A stretch of DNA of 64,000 nt from Cliona cf. orientalis. Lineage: Eukaryota; Porifera; Demospongiae; Clionaida; Clionaidae. The position numbers were made by a program, and so were the translations under genes. The stretch is taken from contig OZ005698.1 of NCBI GenBank assembly GCA_963930775.1, positions 6,082,501-6,146,500 on the forward strand. Direction: 5' to 3'. This document shows, one piece after another, positions 37,102 through 48,600 of this stretch. Within the stretch, counting starts at the first letter, position 1. Each line of letters opens with the position of its first letter. The notes beneath the pieces are model-generated. The model was not told where the DNA came from and made no database searches. It worked only from the letters and a program-made list of their open reading frames with translations.

Positions 37102-40100
37102 ATGGCTACTAAAGGCGACTCGAGCCCTGTTAAATCGACCGTACCGGTGCGTACGTAAGTTTAAGCTCATACTGAAATATCTTGTAACCTCTTGTCAATG
37201 AATGCCGATCTAGAATTTAGACTAGCTATAGATGGGATATAGACTATTAAAAGTATAATTTTGTGCCACTAGTAGCTATGCAAAATTGTGATAACTTAAC
37301 TCTTTCAAGTCTGATACACCCAGTCATCCGCGGCCAGACTCAAGTTATTCGTACGTCATAATAGGCCGAATGATTTTCCAGTCCCCGGGCCCCATCAGCC
37401 ACATTATAATATTATTATATAGCTTACTCCTTTCTTTAAGAAAAAAATAATTATCATCGGATGTGGCTTAATTAATTACACTGTAAACAGTGTATAAAAA
37501 CTTCAACAGAAACATGCTTGTGACTGCAAGGCAGAAGGCTATCATTTTGGAGTCTGCGAAAACAAATTTAGAGGTGATTTGAGTTCAGTAGACTATAATA
37601 AGTGCTACACTCTTTGAGATAGATATCCATGCTTGACGTTCACTGCCCTTGAAAAGAATTCGGTATTGAATTGCACAAAGAAAGACGATCTTTTAAAGTC
37701 GACACATGATATTATTGTTTGAGTGAAGAGATTAGATATGGCTGTGAGGCTGAAAATGCTATGATTTTTTGTTGATCATGTTTGATATCCATGGAGTCAG
37801 AGACGAGCAAGAATGTGTCAGAATCTGAGATGTTTTAGAAGGTCAACTGAGGCTAGATCGAACCCAAAATTTAATAGAGGACCTCGCTTCGCTTAGAACT
37901 GCATACCATAGTAGCTATAATATGCACATAGCTACTATTATAGTTTTATAATACAATGCAACTTCATAGTGAAAGTTAAAATATGGAGTGAGTGGGCCTG
38001 GGCAATTGCATGGTGTAAATAAACATTAATGCGAATGTTTATAATATTATTACCATTGAGTAACATAGGATCTGGTATGATTACAGTAACAAACATAAAC
38101 TGCATCATTTCTGGAGATTGTGACCTTCGAATTCCATCATGAGATATTTTCTATCACAAACACACATCAAAGCTTAAGCATCGATCATGAATCCTGATTG
38201 AGTCGGTTCCTCATATATAGGGGCCAGTTCAGGCGCTGATCCAGAGAATTCGCATGGAAGGTGGCTGATGGACCGGGGTGGCTACCCATAGTAAAATAAG
38301 ACTGGTGCAAAGGGGGGTGGCTGGTTAATAATGGTGGACATCTCCTATACAGTATACGTTATATTATTACAGTGAAGGGGGTGCCACCCTATTCACCACC
38401 GCCCCCCCCCCCCCCCCCGATCAGCCCCTGCAATTGTCCCAGTAACAATGCATGTGGGCCGGCCAATCAGGGGTATATCCTCAATGGGACAATCTATGGT
38501 ATAAAAGTAATCCATCCATGATTAAGCCATACCAATTTTGTGTCTTGGACATGCACTAAGCTTGAAAGAAAGCTAGAAACAGACCTGAGTACATAGTTGG
38601 TGTCAGTGACTAGCCAATTAGAGTGTCAAACTTAGCTTTAACATTTATAATAATAATAATAATATTTAATTTATTATTATACATGTGGGCTACACGATAA
38701 CCAGTACCCATGCAGGATCTTGTAATTAATCTTGTATGAAAAGTTGTTAGTATGTCTAAAGTAAACTAAAAATGTTTATTTTTACAGATTCAGGGAACCA
38801 AGTTCACCATACAGAATAATAATAATATACGTATGTTTTGGACTGTAGCTACCTATACCTATAGCTAGCTCTTCTCGGTGTTTTCTACTTTATACAGTGC
38901 AGCATCATGTACAGACAAGTGGCACACTAGACTGGAACTCTCTGGGGACTATCATGATCAAACACCTGGAAGATGATGTAACTTTAGTACCAGCTGTGAT
39001 TTAGGTCAATCATAATCACTGTATTCAAAATACTTATTGCATAGGTTAACAAAGCATCAAAAGTTGACTTTCGGTATGGAACAGGTACTCTACAGAAGCT
39101 TTCAAGGAGTTCCATGAAGACAGAGACAGAATGGGAGTAAGTTGTACACCTCCTATAGCTATCTACGGCTATGGTGTGAGCAGTTAGCCGTGCACGGGGT
39201 GGGAGTGACACTATAATTATAATAATTATTGTTATTATAGTAGCACCATGAGTATTATTATACACATGACATAATTTAAAACAGGTGGGCATCAATTTTT
39301 TTTGTAAGGTTAACATTATGTAATTAATTTTATTATACTAGCTAATAGTATAGTACCATACAATGACACTATACAACCCATATACAGATATGATCATAAC
39401 AAACATGGAATTATGATCTTCAGAAGGAAGTTGCATAGTAGTTCGCCATTTACTTGGTAAGTATTGTAATGATAGTACTAGCTTCCATGTTTCCAGTGAA
39501 CCATAGTTTACAAAAACAGTAATCTTGTGCATACACGTAATATGCTTTGTCTGTTATAATAGTTGGATAGGACGAGGAATCATTGATGTACCAGTGAGAA
39601 AGGTGGCTGAATTCATCAAAGATGTTCAAAACAACATGAGTTGGGACAATTTTCTTATCGTATGCCGATTGTAAAAATTACCGTACTGAAATGCATACTT
39701 AGTCTATAGCTATTCTACATTAAATTTATAGGAAGCCCGCTACTTGAAAGTGCTTTCACATTCAGATAATCCAGTCGACTGCATTGGTAATGTAGCTGCT
39801 ACATGTAGTAGTACTAAAGTGCACAATAATTGTATACAGTACGTGATCATAAAAATATTGTTTAGGGTACCAAAGATTTGAAAAAACTTCGTGTGTTGTG
39901 TCATTCAATCGAGACTTACTCTACTTTGTAAGATGCCTCTATAAGGTATACTACGTATAAATAATTTACTTGCCTGCTAAACGATGGTTACTAATTCAAA
40001 ACTTGTACTATAGGGAAACAAATACTTTCAAGCAGGGTTATCCATCAATGACCCTGACTTCCCACCTCCTCAAGGTGTAAAGCGTGTAGAGGTATATAGC

Positions 40101-40541
40101 TATAGCTGCTAACAAATTACACATGCACTTATTATAATATAGTCAATATCTCCATTGATTCCTAAAGGTACGTCTTGGATCTGGCTGGGTGATGGAACCC
40201 CACCAAGGAGACTCATCCAAGACACTGGTTACTTATGTAGTAAATGTGAATAATTATATTTCTATACTATTAGCTATAGCTAGTACCATAATGACATCTC
40301 ATCCCCATTTGTGTGTTTGTATAATAATATACTATAGTCTGATTTGAAAGGATTGCCAGCTTTCATGATGAACCAGGTGCTAAAGAGACACCCCCTCGCA
40401 CTGTATTACATAAGAATGCATCTGATCATGACTGATCCACGAGCTGCTAGCATGAGCAAGTCACTGGTTCATCGTGAACTTAGTGATGACGAGGAAAGCA
40501 GTGATGCCGATCATAACACAAAGGAGAACTCTGTAACTTAA
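37102..40541 (+). CDS. START-domain lipid-transfer protein
   Basis: Exons 37102-37146, 38788-38830, 38898-38977, 39045-39136, 39388-39456, 39563-39659, 39732-39786, 39866-39927, 40014-40091, 40168-40239 and 40338-40541 join in phase to give 298 residues. The middle and C-terminal parts follow the START fold: EYDHNKHGIMIFRRKLHSSS, then GRGIIDVPVRKVAEFIKDV, SWDNFLI, VVSFNRDLLYF, LGSGWVMEPH and TLVTYVSDLKGLPAFMMNQV. START proteins bind a single lipid or sterol in a hydrophobic tunnel and move it between membranes. The tail is acidic (SDDEESSDADHN). The first exon uses a GTGCGT donor, chosen because it keeps phase. A GTAAGT nearby does not, so the N terminus is less sure. The STARD subfamily cannot be decided by eye. 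Confidence 0.82.
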
Positions 40542-41600
40542 CTAACTAATCATGTATTATTGCCAAATTTAATGATTGTAATGACTTTATTCATCATCAT
40601 CATCACTATTAAAATTTAATGGCTATGACTACAGTGCCATGTTACTGCATACAAACATGTGCTTGCTACAGATCTAGAGTCTGACATTATTAGATAGATT
40701 GTTTGTCTCAGGACTCTATGTGGGATTGTTTGGGGATACAAAGACACCATGAACAAGTTTTAAAAGGTAACATAGATTTAGATATTCTCTGTGTCTTTTG
40801 AGCTCAGGCTATTGGTCCAATTTCAGGTTGACATCATACCTTGAGTGCAAAGTTTTGTATGTCTTCTATATTACCTTTGATAAGATTTGCATGGGCTCCA
40901 GATTCAGAACATGTATCTCTAGCTTCTTTCTCTCCCACCCCCCCCCCCCCCCCCCCCCACACACACACAATACACATAATATTTATATCCGGGCATTAGG
41001 CTAATTTTTCCACTGGTAAAGGGTCACTATGTATGTACTTGAGTTATGCAACGTTACGTAATTATCAAATGCTTTGAAGTGGAATAACTTGAAAATGAAA
41101 ACAGATGACAAAATTAATTTTAAAGTATTTACAGAACTATTTTCCATATTCACCTATATCTAGATCTGTGCCAAATTTCACGATTTGATATCCTTACTGG
41201 GCAAATATTGCTTGATTCAGAAAAGCGAATTGCTGCTAGGGAAAACGATTACTGGTATAACCACATCCCTAGTAGCATCATTGTATATGGTAAAGGGTCA
41301 CTATGCATGTAAGTAGCTAAAATGTACACTTATGCAATGTTACATAACTGCTACTAGGGATTATATAATAATCAGACCTGCTACTAAGTGGTGGCAGTAT
41401 ATATACCACTGTCACTTTTGATTTCCAGCACCTAATAATATAGCAAATTTGCCGCCAGTTCACCCTCTTAACCATGTTATGCCGAGTCTTGTCGCTATAT
41501 TGATTTAAACTGGAGACCCTATAACTATAGCACCTACTGAACTTGTCAGCTGAGATCTGATAGGAGCAGTAGCAAGGAGTATTCGCTGTGGACATGACAT
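40542..41600. other. Intergenic with poly-C run
   Basis: It contains a C run of about 20 bases near 40937-40958, followed by (CA)n. It also has two GGTAAAGGGTCACTATG words (about 41016 and 41288) enclosing AT-rich sequence. No gene is seen. Confidence 0.4.
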
Positions 41601-41628
41601 TGTGTCTGTGGTGTCACAGCTACTGGTA

Positions 41629-42310
41629 TTAATAAACGCCACACAAACTTGTGCAATGAAAAAATAGTAGCCGCTGCATCTGATCGAGAAAAGTATGGAA
41701 ATATTCATGTCTTGTGCAGACCCACTTGGGCATAGACCAAAGTACACACGTGCACATAGAAGATAAAATAGCATAAGGCTCGAAGCTGACCATATTCTTT
41801 ATGCTCTTGATAATGGGTATGCCGTGGTCCATGGCTTGATCCCAAAGCTTTTTCCAGCCAATTTCCATGGTGATTTTGTGAATGAGTTGGTATTTTGATA
41901 TTTTGGCTAGTAACAGCGCTTGGATCCTTCTGCTTGATACATTTCTCTGCTCTTCTGAGAATGCAGGTACCATCAAGATGGTCTGCTGATTCAAGAATTT
42001 GTGCTGTAAAATCAGATCCATATCCAGCTCTCTGCATTCACACACAAGACTTAGAGCCTCAACATCATCGACCACGGCTGCATATGTTCGATAGCAGATG
42101 CTCTCTTCATTCGTCGGTGCAGAAATTAAACAACTTCCTGATGATGCATAATGAATGGATTCTATTCCACCCAAGTACTATGCAAGCACCGTTGTTGGAG
42201 TACCATTGTGGCAACTGCAGGATTTTCTTTGCTATCACCCCTTGAAAGCATTCCAGCTTCTTGATGGATGCACAGGACATTATCCAGTTTTCAACTCCAT
42301 TATAGGAGTA
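41629..42310 (-). pseudogene. Remnant of a non-LTR retrotransposon (region after the reverse transcriptase)
   Basis: Two minus-strand frames carry IKKLECFQGVIAKKILQLPQ and WNRIHSLCIIRKL, then DDVEALSLVCECRELDMDLI. This pattern (a linker helix, a KRIL-like lysine-rich stretch, W, then RKL) is what follows the reverse transcriptase domain in jockey/CR1-like LINEs. The frames are offset and stop-broken, so this is a dead fragment. Confidence 0.55.
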
Positions 42311-42867
42311 CAGTCGAGCCTCCGATAACGGACCCTCTGAGAAGCGGACAATCTCCCTACAGCGGACAAGTGCCGTGTTACCGATTGAATTTAGCATAGT
42401 TATAGTACATTAGCAACCTCCGAGAAGCGGACGCTTCTCGATTCCGGACAGCGGACAAGATCCAAGCTCCCAACGTGACTTTTCAATGCAAAACTGCCTC
42501 TAAATAGCGGACATCCGGAAACCACGCCCTTAAATTAACGATGCCACGCCCACTTTTGCCGCAATCTAGGCGGTCGTGATATTATGCTGCATGCGCGATA
42601 ATAATATTCTCCTTGAATCCAGAGTAGCCAGTACTTCAGAAACAAAAAAATCAGCTTGTGCTATGTTGACACTAAAAACAGAATATACCAACCACTTGAT
42701 TATCATCTCTACTGCTCTTATGCATTTCAGTGCATTTACTAACTTGTTAAGGTAGCTAATACAATCAAAATTGATTGAAAAATCATGAACCTCCGAGATA
42801 GGGACAACCTCCGAACAAAGGACAAGGGGCCCGTTCCCAAAGTGTCCTTTGTTCGGAGGCTCGACTG
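42311..42867. mobile_element. MITE, TA-flanked, CAGTCGAGCCTCCGA terminal repeats
   Basis: CAGTCGAGCCTCCGATAACG at the left and TTCGGAGGCTCGACTG at the right are inverted repeats with TA at 42309-42310 and 42868-42869. Interior words such as AGCGGACAA and ACAAAGGACA repeat. The ends suit pogo/Tigger-type elements. It is inserted next to the LINE remnant. Confidence 0.75.
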
Positions 42868-42869
42868 TA

Positions 42870-45615
42870 TAGGGAGAACACAGCACTGCTTTCTGAATTC
42901 GTCTTCTTTATACGCATGCGCATGAAGATTGTGGTCAAATTCTGCACGGGAAATGATCAATCCCTGAGGGGGTGTGGTTTCAAAACTCCACATGTACAGA
43001 AATTTTGTGCTCGAGCTTGCAAGGTCGACCGTTTCAAATCATACAGGTACGTACTAATAAAAGTCGTTGTTTGTATTTTAATATTATAACATGTTCTAAG
43101 AGGCCAGCTAAAAAGTATACGAGAGGGTAAATTTCGTGTTTCTGGCGCGTTTCTTGATATTGATGATTTGTTTGTATGGCACGGTACGTTTGGGCATGTG
43201 GATGCAAATAATCATGATAATGTCTTGTGTTGAGCGGAGAATAATTGATACATGGCGTTACTGATATGCTTAATCACTTTAATACTAGATCTACTATTCA
43301 GCTCTTGATACCTTTAATATATTTGCTGTGCATGCATCCAGACTAATTAATTTGCCAGTATCCAACTATTGGGCCAGCGTATTGTAGCTACCTTATTTAA
43401 TATATTATTTATCTGATAAATTGTTTCCATTCCGTATTGAATTTTCAAGTCAGTTTCCGCTTAATTGTGTGTAATTACTAGAAGGATTTTCAATCTTTGA
43501 TGCATCATTAAAATTTTAACAACATAATTTCTTTTGGCCACTCCAGGCCTATCTAGTATTCACAATTATGCTTCACTTTTGGATGGCCGCTAAGTACCTA
43601 CCATCTGTTGAAGAAGCTTTATCATGGTTGAGTTCATGGCATTGAAAGTAGTGACTCATAACACCAGCAGGCTAGGTGGCCCATAATACTTTCAGTGATA
43701 ATGCTGACAAGATGAATAAAAAAAATCACATTTTAGTACCTATGCAATAGACACATTGGGAAGTCCATAAAAAAACTTAACCACAAAAAATTTTAATAAT
43801 CCTCCAATTACATTGTGTGGCACATCATAATAGGGACATTTACCTTACAGTTGTCCTTCAAGTCTAAAACATCTGTAACTACCTCATGATCAACAGTGGG
43901 AGTGGGGGGGGGGGGGGGGGACAATAGTTGCACAATTTATTGCAAAATCAGAAATTAGTCATGTGCCATGTGCTGTGTCATGTAACAAATAATTATGATG
44001 AGTTCTGGACGATAGCGAAAGGGACACAGGAACAGTAATGTAACAATCAATACTGATTACATGTACAAGTATGTGCACACACACATTACATGTACATGTC
44101 AGCTCTGCTGCAGCACATTATGATTGAATGTGGTACTGTTTATGGTGAACTGTGGCTTGTGGCTTGAGTTTCTTGGGCCTGCAAAAACCTGCAGCATGCA
44201 GCCTTGATTAAGTGCCAGGCCACAGTGGGGCTGGGTGGGCTTACTCTATGGTAATTATGGTAATGTGATGCCTGCTTTGATGGGGGGGGGGGGGGGGGGG
44301 GGTGTGAGAGTAACCTCATTACTGGTATCAGTGATGGGTGATGGTGCCTGTGCAGTGTTCTTGAAATAGTGCGTGTTTAGATTAGATCATTTTGTTCCAT
44401 GTATAAAGTAAGATAGCAGGGACTGGCAGCAGAGGGCTTGGCTGTGGTGAGGTAATGATGTGGTTAACTTTTTATTGTGTAAGTGTGTGTGTGTACATGT
44501 ATTATAAGAGAGAGAGAGGAGTTATTATGTGCGCCATGAATAGATATACATGAAGTGTGCAGTACAGTCAGACTGAGAGCGATTACCAGAGATTGGTCAA
44601 CAATATATGGTCCTTTTTAATTTTGGTATGAATGTCTAACATAGTGATTTGTACAAAAGAAATTGAAATCCTGCATACTTCTCTATAGCTCTGCTTATGC
44701 ATAATAATATTATACCAGTACATATATACCTGTAAAAGATGGTAATCATTCTCAGTTGCATTTTTATTATGCAGTCAGCACTGTTGATGTTTGTGTATTT
44801 AGATTGGTTGTCCACATTCATGAGAGTTATATGTAGCTAGCTCTCTCCCTCCCTCTTTCCCTCTCCCTGTCCCTTTCTCCCTTCCTAGTAGCAAATTAAG
44901 TGGATCTGAATGAGTTCACCACAAAGTCCTTAGCTACACGTGCCAGGGATGTTTCCCCACATAATTATTTAAGAGAGGGGAGCTTGGCGACCCCTTACCA
45001 CATGGCACTACCTCTTAGAAATGTTGTACCAAAATGCTGTAGGCTAAGTGTCCCCTACCCACGGCCACCCACTCACTGTACAACCAGTCCTGTCCACTGC
45101 TGTTATTTTAGTGCCAACCCCACATTAAAGGTACATAATATCATGTACTTACTTGTACATTGTGTGGTTCTGAGTGCATGAGAATGAGACAAATTTCATG
45201 CTGATTGGCTCTTTGTACAGCGTATAGTTGTTTTCCCGCTCCCTCCCTCTGCACATGTGCATACATATACATGTACAACTGTACTTGTTGGTAGTTGCTT
45301 AGCAACCAAAGTTTTTATAGGCAATTTGCTGGCTATGGGAAGGGTTTGGGTCATCATAAAGTAGGCCAATGATGAACAGAGGTCAACTACCAACAAAATA
45401 GTTATCTGCCAGTAATTGGGGTGCATTCGACCATGCAACTCATGCACCCCAATTACTGGCAGATAACTATTATATGTATACATATACAAGTACATATACA
45501 TACACTGTATCTATAATAGTCGTCAAAATTTAATATAAATTTTTAATCCTCCCCCAGTTTCCTGACATCCAACTATATCCGTCCTCCTCACAGCCTCCCA
45601 CCTTCGGATCAAAAG
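42870..45615. other. Long intergenic region with poly-G runs
   Basis: No gene is recognised. It contains G runs at about 43905-43920 and 44282-44302, GAGA and CTCT tracts near 44506-44520 and 44845-44885, and a hairpin at 45397-45471. The 3' part should include the receptor gene promoter. A 93-codon frame from 44900 has no domain. Confidence 0.4.
45397..45471. repeat. 29-bp perfect hairpin upstream of the receptor gene
   Basis: AATAGTTATCTGCCAGTAAT continuing through GGGGTGCA is exactly mirrored at 45443-45471 across a 17-base loop. It lies about 145 bases before the receptor start codon. Confidence 0.85.
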
Positions 45616-48600
45616 ATGTTGTCCAGAGCATGGCTTCTCTCTGTTGCCACCTTTCTCTCCCTCTCCCTCTCTCTCGCCACTTCGTTGCAGTGCTACTCTA
45701 CCATATGCAATGAACCAGACGAGCACGGTTTCTGCATCGAGACCTGTCATCGTCCTGATGAAGCTTGCTACGGATCATTTTTTATCACGCCCAATCACAC
45801 CGTTACTCCAGGAGTTTTTCGTTGTCACGTGTTTGCAGGGGAAGAGTGTAGCACCACCTTGTGTCAAATCAGTGATTCTTTGTCGTTGTTTAGCGTCTGT
45901 TGCTGTCGGCAGAATTTATGTAATACCATAGCGGGACTCTTTGGGGATATCACTCCTGCCCCTCCCGTCCGTCCAGTCACGGGACCCCACGGGGACATCC
46001 TGTGTGACGATGCCAGATGCTCCCATTCGTGTGTCATCAGTGATGGGATCCCAAGGTGCCTCTGCCCGGCAGGCTATGCCCTTGACACAGACCTCAGCAC
46101 CTGTATAGGTGAGCGTACATAATTACCGTAGCCGGAAATATTGGTGGGAATTAAATTTGGTGGTTGAGCCAAAAATTGCCATTGCAAGAATATTGGCGGA
46201 TTTAAATTTGGTGGTTCGGTACGGGATCACCATACGTATTATATGTGAGTAGGAAATTTTGGCAGATTTTAATTAGGCGGTTGTAATATAGACTGCCAAA
46301 TTAAACCACCAAATTTAATTCCCTGCCAAATTTTCCGGCTATATGGTATAAATAATTATGAGCTGGATGCTTTTTTGTATGACAACCTTTACCTGTACCC
46401 TATCCAAATAGAGTACATGTATGTAAAGGTCATTGGGAGAAAATAGTTGAGTGCTAGTACCACTTTATACGTTTTACGTTTCCATGTTTATACATGTACA
46501 TGCAGACATCAACGAGTGTGCTGATCCCCACAGCCATCAATGCAGTCACATCTGCATCAACACTGAGGGCTCATACCGATGTGACTGTCCTACAAACCAG
46601 AGCCTGCGACTAGCGTCTAACGGAACTCACTGTGAACAAAGTATGTAATATCATGCTAGATTACTCCAGTAGTGTGTTGCACATGTACATAATATTGTAA
46701 AATCAGTAAAATTGTATGGATGTTATAGTATAGCGTTTATTCTCTCTCTGTCTCTCCTTCTCTCTCTCTTTCTCTCTCTCTCTCTCCTTCCCTCCCTCTT
46801 TCTCTGCCTCCTCCTCCTCCCTCACCCTCTCTCTCTATACACAGTATCGGGCCTTTTCTGTGCACAGCACAACCAAGAGTGCAACTCCACAAGTGGTTGC
46901 GATGCCACTTCATTCTGTGATCACGCTCTATCTGTGTCCCATGACCATGCACACGAGAGTTGCATTGCAGTTGTATACCTTATCAATGGAGAGTTTGTTA
47001 TAATAGTATGTTCTTAATTAAACTCATGCACTATGGACATGTACACATATATGTGCATTGTACATGTATACACAGTGGAACCTCACTCTCTATACTTAAA
47101 GTACTTCTGAAATAAGGGGACACCCCTTCAATTAGAACACTTCCCGTTGTCCCAATTGTAGAGAAGTGTGTAAAATAACCTTCACTTCTTTCACTCCACG
47201 TGATCCTAATGGTCTGGGATGACCTAATGTCTCCTGATTAAAGGAGGTGTCGTCGTTTCAGGGGAAACTTATGAACTTCTCTATGTATAATACTATGCAG
47301 TGCACTGATAATGTTCTCATTTTCATGGGTGTCGGTGTTAGTATACAAAAGAGTAGAATACAGTGGTGTCCGGAATATATAGATTCAACTGTACTTGAAA
47401 ATGTTCATCTATTCAATGTGATGTTCTATTAATTTTATGCAGTTCCAATCATGTTACACCAGCTTTGATGCGCAAGATTGTGCTGAAACTGAGTGCAATC
47501 TTAAACTATTTCGAACGAGCGGAAGTAGAGCCGTCTACTCGTGCTGCTGCCGTAGCAATTTGTGTAACGCTCACCTCATTTATCCGGCTATCCAGAATGG
47601 TACAAATCCTCTGATACCAGACACCTTGCCAGTGACTACGGATGGAACTATCGATCGAGAAGGAACTGTGACCAGCACCACTGGGAGTGGTATGTGTATG
47701 TATGGAAGAGAAAGAGCGAGGGAGGAAGGGAGGGAGAGAGAAGGAGAGGGAGAGAGATCTGTGTATGTATGTATGTGTGTGTGTGTGGGGGGGGGAGTGT
47801 ATATTCGTGTATGTACAAATGTATGCATATCTGCTGTAAATCCTAACCTATTCATGTGTAACTTAATTATTGTGTCACTCTTTGCTTTTGTTTGGCTGAT
47901 AGATTCACCGACGAAACGTTTATCTCGATGGATGCTACTCATCCTTGCAGCAACAGTGGTGGCAGTTTTCATGCTCACTGTGATCATTACCTGTGTGATC
48001 ATCCAGGAAAGAAAGGCGTGTTTTAGCAAGGTGAACTGTGTAACCTACATGTAATCTCTCTCTCTCCCTCTCTCTCTCCCCACACCCCCTCTCTTTCTCC
48101 CTCCACCTTCCATGTATGTACCATAGATGCCTACGGTATACGTGGTACATGTACACGCACTTGCACGCATAATAATTATTATTCATAAAATATGCATGTA
48201 AATGCATAATATTACGTATACACACACACACTAAGTTAAACTCACACACTTTATTATGCATACATGTACATGCTTAGACTGAGGACGAATTTCTGCCACC
48301 AATACAGCTGTTGCCGAGGGCAACACAGTGCCCTTTGATTGGGAGGGGACGATTTTCAAATATCTACAAACAGATGGTTGCGAGGGACATCAGAGCCATT
48401 AAGGTTTGGGTTAATTAGTGTTTAGTTAATTAAGGGGCAAGGAGAATATCCATATGCATTAATTAGGGTAATATTATTGTTTAGTAGTTCATTATTGGAA
48501 GAAGGAGCTCGTTTTAGCAGTTACAGTGAAGTAGCATAGAACTGAAAATTTGAAATTAGTATTTGGGGAAGGTGTTATTTACATGTACATGTGTATAGCT

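Noticed and set aside
39080..39140. Alternative frame AFKEFHEDRDRMG as part of the START protein
   Set aside because: Reads well but is blocked upstream by stops; the phase-consistent frame leads directly into WEYDHNKHG and the START fold.
42895..43060. Additional LINE coding sequence right of the MITE
   Set aside because: I could not read any RT motif there, so the remnant was not extended.
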